From Microcaldota archaeon (lineage in GTDB: Archaea; Micrarchaeota; Micrarchaeia; Micrarchaeales; Micrarchaeaceae), in assembly GCA_027365215.1 (NCBI GenBank), contig DAHXNT010000012.1, positions 1-11,979 of the forward strand: a DNA stretch of 11,979 nucleotides, written 5' to 3'. Position numbers and translations under genes: made by a program. How positions within the stretch are numbered: position 1 is the stretch's first letter; the number at the start of each line of letters is the position of its first letter. Below are positions 7,546-11,979 of the stretch, one piece after another. The notes beneath the pieces are model-generated. The model was not told where the DNA came from and searched no databases. It saw only the letters and a list, made by a program, of their open reading frames with translations.

Positions 7546-8448
7546 ATGGACGAAGCAATAATTGGAAAGGCAAGGGATGTAGGGAAGATTTCTTACGAGG
7601 CGCTGGGCAGGGCGAGGGGACTCGTCAAGCCAGGTGTTAAGCTGATAGACGTCGCGAACGATCTCGAAGGGTACCTGAAGGAGCGCGGATACGGGTGCGC
7701 CTTCCCTCTCAACCTGTCGGTAAACAGCGAGGCCGCTCACTACACCCCGACTCTCGACGACGCGAAAACGTTCTCGGAGAACGACGTGATCAAGGTGGAT
7801 TTCGGCGCCGAGAAGGACGGCCTGCTCGGAGACTGCGCATTCACCATAGACCTTTCTGGAGAGCACGGGAAGCTCATAGAGGCGACCGACAAGGCGCTCG
7901 AGGCGGCGATAAGCAAGGTCAGGGCCGGAGTAGAGGTGAGGGAGATAGGGCGCGCCATAGCCGGCGTGATAGAGTCGTACGGCTTCAAGCCGATAAAGAA
8001 TCTTGGCGGACACGGCGTCGGGCAGCACGACCTCCATTCGGAGATATTCGTGCCTAATTTCGACAACGGCGACACGACCACGCTCACCGAAGACCAGGTA
8101 ATAGCGATAGAGCCTTTCGCCACGACGGCAAATGGAAAGGGCATCGTCAACGACAGCGACACATTCGAGATATACAGCTTCGCCGGCGCGGCACCGGTCA
8201 GGGATCCGGAAACAAGGAAGGTCCTGGCGGAGATCGCGTCGAAATACGGCAGCGAGCCCTTCGCGGTAAGGTGGCTTTCGAATGTGATACCATCAAGGTT
8301 CGGCCTGTACAAGGCCATGCGCGAGCTGCTCGTGGCAGGCGCGATAGAGTCGTATCCGATGCTTGTCGAAGCTGCAGGCGGCACCGTATCGCAGTCGGAA
8401 AAGGAGCTTCTGGTCACAAGAGACTCGTGCGAGATACTGACCAAGTGA
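7546..8448 (+). CDS. map: Methionine aminopeptidase, type II
   Basis: This enzyme removes the initiator Met from nascent proteins. The 300 residues match the compact archaeal type II enzyme, without the eukaryotic N-terminal extension. The pita-bread fold carries the five metal ligands in order: D85 (KVDFGA), D96 (GDCAFTID), H156 (NLGGHGVG), E189 (IAIEPFATT) and E285 (SQSEKELLV). H65 in EAAHYTP and H164 are the conserved active-site histidines. The roughly 60-residue insertion after E189, containing the winged-helix-like subdomain (about 217-276), is the type II hallmark. ATG 7546 comes 12 nt after the polB stop, preceded by a weak GTGGT, so co-transcription with polB is likely. Nothing in the sequence suggests loss of activity. 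Confidence 0.96.
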   Translation: MDEAIIGKARDVGKISYEALGRARGLVKPGVKLIDVANDLEGYLKERGYGCAFPLNLSVNSEAAHYTPTLDDAKTFSENDVIKVDFGAEKDGLLGDCAFTIDLSGEHGKLIEATDKALEAAISKVRAGVEVREIGRAIAGVIESYGFKPIKNLGGHGVGQHDLHSEIFVPNFDNGDTTTLTEDQVIAIEPFATTANGKGIVNDSDTFEIYSFAGAAPVRDPETRKVLAEIASKYGSEPFAVRWLSNVIPSRFGLYKAMRELLVAGAIESYPMLVEAAGGTVSQSEKELLVTRDSCEILTK

Positions 8449-8537
8449 AACGACCCTGGAATCTTCGGATAGTGGCCGCAGAACACGGGATTCACTCGCT
8501 AGCGGGCAAGCTGGTGCTGCCATAAAGCGAGCATAAA

Positions 8538-8642
8538 CGGATCTGGCGGGATTTCCATAGAGGTGCGCGTGCACTCCCTATTTTGAACCCGCAGCCTTCT
8601 GGTCCGAAGCCAGACGCGCTGTCCAAGTTGCGCCACAGATCC
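8538..8642 (-). tRNA. tRNA-Arg (anticodon UCG) with a T-loop intron
   Basis: The gene reads from 8642 down to 8538. The acceptor GGATCTG (8642-8636) pairs perfectly with CAGATCC (8545-8539), and the discriminator is G73 (8538). T8 and G9 are in place. The D-stem GCGC/GCGC encloses AACTTGGACA, giving A20, an Arg identity base in bacteria. The anticodon stem TCTGG/CCAGA holds loop CTTCGGA, so the anticodon is UCG (8607-8605), reading CGA and probably other CGN codons. The variable loop is AGGCT and the T-stem GCGGG/CCCGC. The mature length is 75 nt once the 30-nt intron (8581-8552) is removed, restoring the T-loop TTCAAAT. CCA is not encoded; TTTAT follows the 3' end. No TATA box lies about 25 nt upstream, and rnhB ends only 30 nt upstream, so it is probably processed from the rnhB transcript. 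Confidence 0.93.
8552..8581 (-). other. Archaeal tRNA intron at position 59/60 (BHB motif)
   Basis: The 30-nt insert sits between A59 and T60 of the T-loop and folds into a canonical bulge-helix-bulge. The outer helix is the T-stem GCGGG/CCCGC. The 4-bp central helix is TTCA (exon, 8587-8584) with TGGA (intron 3' part, 8558-8555), including one U-G pair. The 5' bulge is AAA (8583-8581) and the 3' bulge AAT (8553-8551). The inner intron stem is TAGGG, a bulged A, then GTGC, pairing with GCAC-CTCTA and closed by loop ACGC. The tRNA splicing endonuclease cuts such bulges between the second and third base, which restores TTCAAAT exactly. Confidence 0.9.
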
Positions 8643-8672
8643 GCATGAAAGCGTAAGAAGAAGGGTACATCC

Positions 8673-9386
8673 TCAGAACCCCTCGAAACCGTTGAAGTTG
8701 AACAGCCTTGTCTGGCGTATGTTCTCCATTGTCTTCCAATGGTGCCTCAGGTGGTTGTTCAGGGTGCCGTTCTTCATGTTGTCCCTTATCGCGTCAATCG
8801 TCTTGTAATCCGAAGGATAACCTGAACCGATGTCTATCCCGAGCTTCTTGCTCAGCAGGTCTATCTCGTGGTCGCGCGTCACCTTCGCTATTATGCTCGC
8901 GGCAGATACGACCGGGTAGATGGAATCGGCCTTGTGCCTGGCAAGTATCTTCGTGTAGCTGACGCCTTTCTCGCTCTTGCCCTTCACCCCTATGACCTTC
9001 GTCTGCTTGCTGCATATGTTGCTGACCCGGATCCCGAACTTCTCGGCTATCACGTCCGGAGAGTCCAGGTACACCGTGTTTACGTTATCGACCTTGTCCA
9101 GGAGGCGCGCGAAATGCACGGCCTCTAGCTCGTTCAGCGATATCTTGCTGTTCATTGCGCTGTTTATCTCCTCGGGGTATATCCTGTCGACCCTTATGTC
9201 GCTTGCAAGCTTCTTTATCTCCTTGTATGCGGCTTCGCGGCGCTTTTTCGAGAGCATCTTCGAATCTCTCACGCCAACCTCGGTGAGCTTGTGCTGCAGT
9301 GTCTTGTTTATCGAGACGACGCTGACGACTAGCGGTCCGAGTATAGCACCGCGGCCCGCTTCGTCACCTCCAGATATGATTATCAC
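8673..9386 (-). CDS. rnhB: Ribonuclease HII
   Basis: This is an RNA/DNA-hybrid endonuclease that cuts 5' of ribonucleotides in DNA and removes primers and misincorporated ribonucleotides; 237 residues is normal for archaea. The catalytic set is visible: D8 and E9 in GGDEAGRG (6-13, with the GRG substrate-reading motif), D108 in VYLDSPD, and D154 in RHKADSIYP, followed by VVSAASIIAKVTRD. DSKMLSKKRR (41-50) is the other family signature. The C-terminus keeps the substrate-binding helices (GSGYPSDYKT) and ends in aromatic-rich NFNGFEGF. The start is GTG 9386, with GGTGAG a few nt upstream. It is followed by tRNA-Arg after 30 nt on the same strand. Confidence 0.96.
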   Translation of the reverse strand: MIIISGGDEAGRGAILGPLVVSVVSINKTLQHKLTEVGVRDSKMLSKKRREAAYKEIKKLASDIRVDRIYPEEINSAMNSKISLNELEAVHFARLLDKVDNVNTVYLDSPDVIAEKFGIRVSNICSKQTKVIGVKGKSEKGVSYTKILARHKADSIYPVVSAASIIAKVTRDHEIDLLSKKLGIDIGSGYPSDYKTIDAIRDNMKNGTLNNHLRHHWKTMENIRQTRLFNFNGFEGF

Positions 9387-9424
9387 TAGCTCACCAAAGG
9401 CGCAGGAACATCAATCATATTACC

Positions 9425-9441
9425 CATTTAAGCAATAAATA
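9425..9441 (-). promoter_or_regulatory. Probable TATA region for rnhB (and the tRNA-Arg)
   Basis: On the minus strand, TATTTATTGCTTAAATG offers two overlapping AT boxes. Transcription would start at about 9412-9403, giving a 17-26 nt leader that includes the GGTGAG ribosome site before GTG 9386. Which box is used cannot be decided by eye. Confidence 0.4.
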
Positions 9442-9465
9442 GGTAACTGTGCAGCTGCAAATCGC

Positions 9466-9510
9466 TAAAAATACAAGGCAAAAGAAAAAGAAAGGGAAAA
9501 CGGTAAAGAA
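9466..9510 (-). terminator. Pyrimidine/T-rich terminator after the PRC-barrel gene
   Basis: Directly after the TGA at 9516-9514 the minus strand has a run of T clusters (TTCTTCTTTACC, CTTTCTTTTTCTTTTGCC, TATTTTTAG) over about 45 nt without a clear hairpin. Oligo-T clusters of this kind end transcripts in archaea. The mirror-image A-rich plus strand is therefore not coding. Confidence 0.5.
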
Positions 9511-9513
9511 GAA

Positions 9514-9765
9514 TCAGATGTGCTTCCTGTCTATCATCATGAAGTCGTTAACTGCGACTACCGCAGAGTACGGCACCCTTATCTGGCCGCTGTCCTGTTT
9601 TATCTTGTTTGCAAGGCCTGAATCGGGGTTCGGCTCTATGAGCAGATAATTTATCTTCCCGGTCGTCTCGCTAACTTCTGCATCAAGGAGCCTTCCGAGG
9701 TCGTATCCGTCGACAGTTATCACTTTCTTCCCAACCAGCTGTTTCGCGATGATGAACTTTACCAT
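9514..9765 (-). CDS. Single-domain PRC-barrel protein
   Basis: The frame opens at ATG 9780, but I start at ATG 9765 (83 residues, MVKFIIAKQLVGK...) because AGGTG lies 5 nt before it. The protein is one small beta-barrel of the PRC family: KQLVGKKVITVDGYDLGRL gives the first strands and the DG turn, then TTGKINYLLIEPNP, and RVPYSAVVAVNDFMMID closes the barrel with the usual VPYS motif. No membrane or extra domain is seen. PRC barrels are RNA/protein-interaction modules first described in RimM and photosynthetic reaction centre H chains. In archaea, single-barrel proteins of this size include the CdpB cell-division partners of SepF, so a division or scaffold role is possible but not shown. The gene is divergent from a winged-helix gene and followed by a T-rich terminator. 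Confidence 0.85.
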   Translation of the reverse strand: MVKFIIAKQLVGKKVITVDGYDLGRLLDAEVSETTGKINYLLIEPNPDSGLANKIKQDSGQIRVPYSAVVAVNDFMMIDRKHI

Positions 9766-9799
9766 TCGAACACCTAACATAGATAATAGTATAGAAACC

Positions 9800-9811
9800 C
9801 TTTAATATTCT
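9800..9811 (-). promoter_or_regulatory. Possible TATA box for the PRC-barrel gene
   Basis: Minus-strand AGAATATTAAAG is about 25 nt upstream of 9780. The transcript would start near 9780, leaving about 15 nt of leader, which carries the AGGTG site used for ATG 9765. Confidence 0.4.
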
Positions 9812-9854
9812 ATGCCTTCCTTCAGCAGAAGCGCATTATACACGTCATGCAACG

Positions 9855-9868
9855 CATATCATAAATCT
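9855..9868 (+). promoter_or_regulatory. Possible TATA box for the winged-helix gene
   Basis: CATATCATAAATCT lies about 40 nt before ATG 9901. A start near 9886 would leave a leader of about 15 nt containing GGTGGG, a partial Shine-Dalgarno sequence 4 nt from the ATG. Confidence 0.4.
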
Positions 9869-9900
9869 TTTCAGAGATAGGATAATGGTTTGGTGGGCTG

Positions 9901-10206
9901 ATGAGTGGTCGCATTGTCAATGGCAGCAACCTGCTGCTCATGGAGAAGCAGGCTATGATAATACTTACGCTGAAGAATGCCGCGCAGGAATGGAACATAT
10001 CCACGCTCGCCAAGGCCTCGGGCACCACATACGTGCACACGTGCAATTTCCTGATACTCTGCGAATCTAAGGGGATAGTGTCCAGCGAACGCCACGGCCG
10101 GATAAAGACGGTAAAGCTAACTGAGATGGGAACAAAGCTGGCGGACATGGTCGACGGCATACACACCATGATAAGCGAGAAGGCGCCGAACGGCACCGTG
10201 CAGTAA
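9901..10206 (+). CDS. Winged helix-turn-helix DNA-binding protein (MarR-like)
   Basis: The product has 101 residues. LLLMEKQAMIILTLKNAAQE (11-30) gives helix 1. NISTLAKASGTTYVHTCNFL (32-51) is the helix-turn-helix with the recognition helix, and ILCESKGIV (52-60) is the usual strand-entering segment. SSERHGRIKTVKLTEMG (61-77) is the beta wing ending in the LT..G turn typical of MarR/ArsR-like families. A short C-terminal helix (TKLADMVDGIHTMISE) may dimerise it. There is no effector domain and no metal-binding cysteine cluster. It is divergently transcribed from the PRC-barrel gene across about 135 nt holding both promoters, so local control or autoregulation is plausible but unproven. It ends 2 nt from the convergent neighbour. 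The fold is confident and the target unknown. Confidence 0.85.
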   Translation: MSGRIVNGSNLLLMEKQAMIILTLKNAAQEWNISTLAKASGTTYVHTCNFLILCESKGIVSSERHGRIKTVKLTEMGTKLADMVDGIHTMISEKAPNGTVQ

Positions 10207-10208
10207 TA

Positions 10209-10634
10209 TTACACTACGCTTATCGCAGTCCTTTTGCGTATCACATTCAGCACGTGCCCGTAGTCCCTGTAATGCGCGATCGCGGTGAGCGATACAGTGT
10301 AGTCTCCCGGATCGGCACCAGATGAATTATATACTTCGATCCTGATCTCCTTCTCCTCATCGGGAGCGAGATAACCGAGCCTCACCTCCTTCTGCTTCGT
10401 CACCCCTATCTCGTCGAAGCCCAACTGCCTCGGAACCTCGGCCACGACCGACGTGAGTAGCGCCTCGCTGGTGGCGTTCTTCAATTTCACCATCAGCGAC
10501 GAAGAGCTCTTCTTTCCCGAATACAGCTTGTACGGTACCCACTCCGTCATCAGCCTGTAAGGCGACCTCTTCGTAAGGTCCTCCGAAACATCCTTCTTGC
10601 CGAACACACCAAAGATCTTCAAGTGCCACACCAT
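10209..10634 (-). CDS. Predicted cytosolic Ig-like beta-sandwich protein, function unknown
   Basis: This 141-residue protein has no signal peptide or membrane segment. After a basic N-terminus (about 1-30), the rest reads as alternating beta strands of an immunoglobulin-like sandwich: SSSSLMVKLKN (43-53), LLTSVVAEVPRQLGFDEIG (59-77), KEVRLGYLAPDEEKEIRIEV (82-101), then DPGDYTVSLTAIAHYRDYGH (108-127) and VLNVIRKRTAISVV. The pattern 'L.PDEEKEI.I.V....PGDY.V.L.A' is common to Ig-like accessory domains usually found on secreted proteins, which makes the cytosolic, stand-alone form unusual. No catalytic motif is evident and I do not recognise a named family. The ATG at 10634 follows AAAGG and an AT-rich promoter that probably also serves the divergent gene. 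It converges tail-to-tail with the winged-helix gene, stops 2 nt apart. Confidence 0.75.
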   Translation of the reverse strand: MVWHLKIFGVFGKKDVSEDLTKRSPYRLMTEWVPYKLYSGKKSSSSLMVKLKNATSEALLTSVVAEVPRQLGFDEIGVTKQKEVRLGYLAPDEEKEIRIEVYNSSGADPGDYTVSLTAIAHYRDYGHVLNVIRKRTAISVV

Positions 10635-10657
10635 CCTTTTATACTTTATTATGCATT

Positions 10658-10671
10658 ATTATTTAATAAGT
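10658..10671. promoter_or_regulatory. AT-rich shared promoter between divergent genes
   Basis: ATTATTTAATAAGT contains the near-palindrome TTATTTAATAA, which reads as a TATA box on both strands. Minus-strand transcription would start close to ATG 10634 (nearly leaderless); plus-strand transcription would start near 10690, about 15 nt before ATG 10705. Confidence 0.45.
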
Positions 10672-10704
10672 TGTAGGGTTCGGTGGAAAGATTAGAGTGT
10701 GTGC

Positions 10705-11160
10705 ATGCCTATAAAGTACAATCTGACAACTTACGACATGTTGGCAAACCAGATACACAAACTTTCAATCAAGAACGGCAGTGCAAGTCCAGTCAAATTC
10801 GACGAAGAGGCGCGTAGCATCACCGAGGATGGCGACATAATACGCGCGAAGGCGGTAATAATCGCATCGTTCTCATCTAATCTCTCATGGCAGACGTACA
10901 AGACGATAACGACAGATCCTGGCAAGCTGAATTCCATAGAGGTAAAGCGAGAGTACGATGAAGCGGTCACGGACAAGTGGAAGCGCGTGACGAACAACGA
11001 TGTGCGCGAGGTCGCTACGAACGGAATCGGCGACAATGCGTTCTCAACATGGCTATTCTTCAACGTGGACAAGGACGCCCACGATGCCTACAACAAAGCA
11101 TGGCGACTTTTCAAGAGCGAGTTCAGTGAGGGTTGCGAAACCGCAAGGCCTGGCGCGTAA
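10705..11160 (+). CDS. Orphan protein of unknown function
   Basis: The product has 151 residues from ATG 10705 (MPIKYNLTTYDML...); GTG 10699 would add two residues. It is a soluble protein with no signal peptide or membrane helix. It has a helical N-terminus (TTYDMLANQIHKLSIKNG), a segment DIIRAKAVIIASFSSNLSWQ (45-64) that may form a strand-helix core, and an aromatic region STWLFFNVDKDAHDAYNKAW (114-133), then a helix RLFKSEF. No known motif was recognised. Arg is coded mainly by CGC, CGA and CGT, with AGG only once among seven, unlike polB, pheST and map where AGG dominates. The gene may therefore be a later arrival or weakly expressed. It lacks a convincing Shine-Dalgarno sequence close to the ATG. 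Length, an open frame and a plausible promoter support it as a real gene; homology would be needed to be sure. Confidence 0.6.
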   Translation: MPIKYNLTTYDMLANQIHKLSIKNGSASPVKFDEEARSITEDGDIIRAKAVIIASFSSNLSWQTYKTITTDPGKLNSIEVKREYDEAVTDKWKRVTNNDVREVATNGIGDNAFSTWLFFNVDKDAHDAYNKAWRLFKSEFSEGCETARPGA

Positions 11161-11370
11161 CTTCCGCTTTCCAAGCCGTTGTCTAATTACTATTTAGTGG
11201 CCGCCCTGCAAGGTGCCGCCAATCTCTCTCCATTCAAATGGGCTGTTTCCAAATACCTCTTAGAAATACGTCACCAAACGATTTTATTTTAGTATAATAT
11301 TTTTACTTAACTACATAACCATATACCTGAATACTTCATATTAGCCGCGTATCAAGAACGCACCAGAGAA
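11161..11370. other. AT-rich intergenic spacer
   Basis: I see no gene, RNA gene or repeat here on either strand; the longest minus-strand frames are under 20 codons. The left part (to about 11260) is of mixed composition and the right part is strongly AT-rich. It separates the orphan gene from the nrdR promoter region. Confidence 0.6.
11281..11308 (+). terminator. Possible T-rich terminator downstream of the orphan gene
   Basis: ATTTTATTTTAG followed by ATATTTTTACTT gives three oligo-T clusters within 28 nt, as at archaeal transcript ends. It is about 120 nt past the stop at 11160, so the link to that gene is uncertain. Confidence 0.3.
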
Positions 11371-11399
11371 GCTTTTTAAATAAATGCAGCAAATATATC
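11371..11399 (+). promoter_or_regulatory. Probable nrdR promoter (two TATA-like boxes)
   Basis: GCTTTTTAAATAAATG (11371-11386) resembles a BRE plus TATA box, and AAATATATC (11391-11399) is a second candidate. Transcription would start near 11403 or 11420, leaving a leader of about 130-150 nt before nrdR, which is very long for this window. Confidence 0.45.
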
Positions 11400-11432
11400 T
11401 TCGCAAATGTTGTATTGGGCGCAAAACCTCAC

Positions 11433-11446
11433 TACAACAGGTTGTA
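11433..11446. repeat. Palindrome TACAAC-AG-GTTGTA
   Basis: A perfect 6-bp dyad with a 2-bp centre lies just downstream of the nrdR TATA boxes. A further half-site, TGTTGTA, is found at 11408-11414. This spacing and position suit a repressor operator. It does not match the bacterial NrdR-box consensus as I know it. Confidence 0.45.
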
Positions 11447-11454
11447 TACAGTTT

Positions 11455-11552
11455 GGAAGGGTGTTGTGGGTGCGATGCCAGAATAATGCCATGGGTGGTA
11501 TGCGCCGTGCGCTGCCTTGCGCATTTTCAGTCCTTCCTTTGGGGGTAATGCA
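11455..11552 (+). promoter_or_regulatory. Potentially structured nrdR leader
   Basis: GGAAGG (11455-11460) can pair with CCTTCC (11532-11537) to close a domain just before the GGGGGT ribosome site (11541-11546). Inside it, two copies of ATGCCA (11475-11480 and 11486-11491) can each pair with the single TGGTAT (11496-11501), and ATGCGC (11500-11505) can pair with GCGCAT (11519-11524). The pairings exclude each other, as in a switch. It matches no riboswitch class that I recognise, and it could instead be a small RNA. Confidence 0.35.
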
Positions 11553-11900
11553 ATGATGTGTCCGTACTGCGGTAACATAGAGACTTCGGTCACAGACTCG
11601 AGGCTCGCGGACGATGGCAGGAGCATACGGCGCAGAAGGGAGTGCTCAAAGTGCGGCAAGCGATTCACTACTTATGAGCGTACGGAACTCGAGCGTATAA
11701 CTGTGATAAAGAAGGACAACACCCGCGAGCCGTTCGACAGGAACAAGATAATAAGCGGCATAATGAAGGCGTGCGAGAAGATGCCGGTCACGCGCGAGCA
11801 GATGGATATCATGGCCGACAGGGTGGAGCGCGCGATAAGGTTCAAGGGATGGGTGTTAAGCGGAAATCCGGATAACCCATTTTTGTTAATTTGTTTATAG
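11553..11900 (+). CDS. nrdR: NrdR transcriptional repressor, truncated in its ATP-cone
   Basis: NrdR represses ribonucleotide reductase genes after sensing ATP/dATP. The start is ATG 11553 (or 11556, the canonical MCPYCG start), with GGGGGT 6-9 nt upstream. From the second Met, the zinc ribbon is CPYC and CSKC, with the basic SIRRRREC strip and the KRFTTYERTE motif between zinc ribbon and ATP-cone. The ATP-cone begins normally: ITVIKKDNTREPFDRNKIIS followed by GIMKACEKMPVTREQMD. After RVERAIRFKG (near 11850) the frame turns into WVLSGNPDNPFLLICL and stops, about 115 residues against the usual 150 or so. The missing part should hold the ATP-cone end and the RFASVYR-type motif. Base composition becomes AT-rich at the same point. 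The frame past the break overlaps an opposite-strand coding frame, so the tail is probably not native. A functional repressor is unlikely as it stands. Confidence 0.9.
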   Translation: MMCPYCGNIETSVTDSRLADDGRSIRRRRECSKCGKRFTTYERTELERITVIKKDNTREPFDRNKIISGIMKACEKMPVTREQMDIMADRVERAIRFKGWVLSGNPDNPFLLICL

Positions 11901-11979
11901 TTATACTTGTCCTGTCTATCGCCTGTTGAACAGCGTTTTCAAAATTTTTTCCAACATCGTTGATCCTGTTACCTTGAAA
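11842..11979 (-). pseudogene. Partial open frame with a PD-type nuclease motif, broken at both ends
   Basis: Reading leftward from the window edge, 45 codons stay open to TGA 11844-11842. The translation begins FQGNRINDVGKNFENAVQQA and ends in KMGYPDFRLTPIP. The run 'VGKNFEN.V..AID...I.INKL...GYPDF' resembles the start of PD-(D/E)XK nucleases, including some restriction endonucleases: an N-terminal helix carrying Glu, then the PD of the active site. The matching (D/E)XK strand should follow within some 10-30 residues, but the frame enters nrdR DNA around 11850 and stops. The N-terminus lies beyond the window. Composition is AT-rich, unlike the rest of the window, as is common for transferred restriction genes. 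The nuclease identity is inference from one motif. Confidence 0.4.

Noticed and set aside
8449..8537. Short dyads (CTCGCT/AGCGAG, GGCA/TGCC) between map and the tRNA, considered as a small RNA or map terminator.
   Set aside because: The stems are short with large loops and no T-tract or RNA-family motif.
9449..9649. Plus-strand open frame with a Lys-rich start (RQKKKKGK).
   Set aside because: It is the mirror of the T-rich terminator and of the 3' end of the PRC-barrel gene, and has no protein-like pattern beyond the low-complexity run.
9834..9860. Imperfect direct repeat (GCGCATTAT / ACGCATAT) between the PRC-barrel and winged-helix promoters, considered as an operator.
   Set aside because: The match is short and imperfect with no symmetry; it is within chance for a 130-nt region.
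9885..10070. Alternative plus-strand frame starting at ATG 9885.
   Set aside because: It overlaps the winged-helix gene in another frame, is His/Gln/Gly-rich without a domain pattern, and has no neighbour or motif support.
11851..11900. The nrdR tail VLSGNPD is identical to seven residues of the HAD-like protein near 230-252, suggesting a shared repeat.
   Set aside because: Nucleotide identity is limited to about 20 bp with mismatches, and the nrdR tail is better explained as antisense to the nuclease-like frame. I treat the match as chance.
1..11979. CRISPR arrays, insertion sequences, attachment sites and replication origins.
   Set aside because: No regularly spaced repeats, transposase motifs, terminal inverted repeats with target duplications, integrase near the tRNA, or origin-type repeat clusters were found.

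Overview
The window looks like chromosomal DNA of an archaeon, most probably a small-genome DPANN lineage of the Micrarchaeota/ARMAN type; that lineage call is inference. The evidence is archaeal-type PheS and PheT, a family B DNA polymerase with the archaeal N-terminal domain, type II methionine aminopeptidase, archaeal RNase HII, a tRNA with a bulge-helix-bulge intron, TATA boxes about 25 nt upstream of predicted transcript starts, and heavy use of AGG (Arg) and ATA (Ile) codons. Genes are densely packed with short spacers.

Layout, left to right. Positions 2-391 (+) are the C-terminal part of a HAD-like hydrolase. On the minus strand, 4357 to 424 forms one probable operon: a secreted, membrane-anchored protein rich in N-glycosylation sequons, then pheS, then pheT. 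A divergent promoter region (4358-4528) separates this from a small conserved-looking protein of unknown function (4529-4945, +). A strong dyad and a TATA box then precede polB (5026-7533) and map (7546-8448), which form a two-gene plus-strand operon. Back on the minus strand, rnhB (9386-8673) is followed after 30 nt by tRNA-Arg(UCG) (8642-8538), whose T-loop is interrupted by a 30-nt intron. A small PRC-barrel protein (9765-9514, -) is divergent from a winged-helix regulator (9901-10206, +). Tail-to-tail with the regulator is a cytosolic Ig-like beta-sandwich protein (10634-10209, -), which shares an AT-rich promoter with an orphan ORF (10705-11160, +). After an AT-rich spacer and a possibly structured leader comes nrdR, a repressor family mainly known from bacteria (11553-11900, +). 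Its ATP-cone is broken off. The last 138 nt carry, on the minus strand, the end of another open frame with a GYPDF motif like that of PD-(D/E)XK nucleases, also broken off at the same place.

Most genes are information-processing housekeeping: Phe-tRNA charging, replication (PolB), RNA-primer or ribonucleotide removal (RNase HII), N-terminal methionine removal, and a tRNA. The right-hand 1.3 kb looks accessory, with an orphan gene of different Arg codon use, nrdR, and a junction of two truncated genes. The observations I rate highest are the canonical BHB intron at position 59/60 of the tRNA-Arg T-loop and the nrdR/nuclease-like junction, which is either a real rearrangement or an assembly chimera. 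I see no CRISPR array, no recognisable transposase and no complete defence system.
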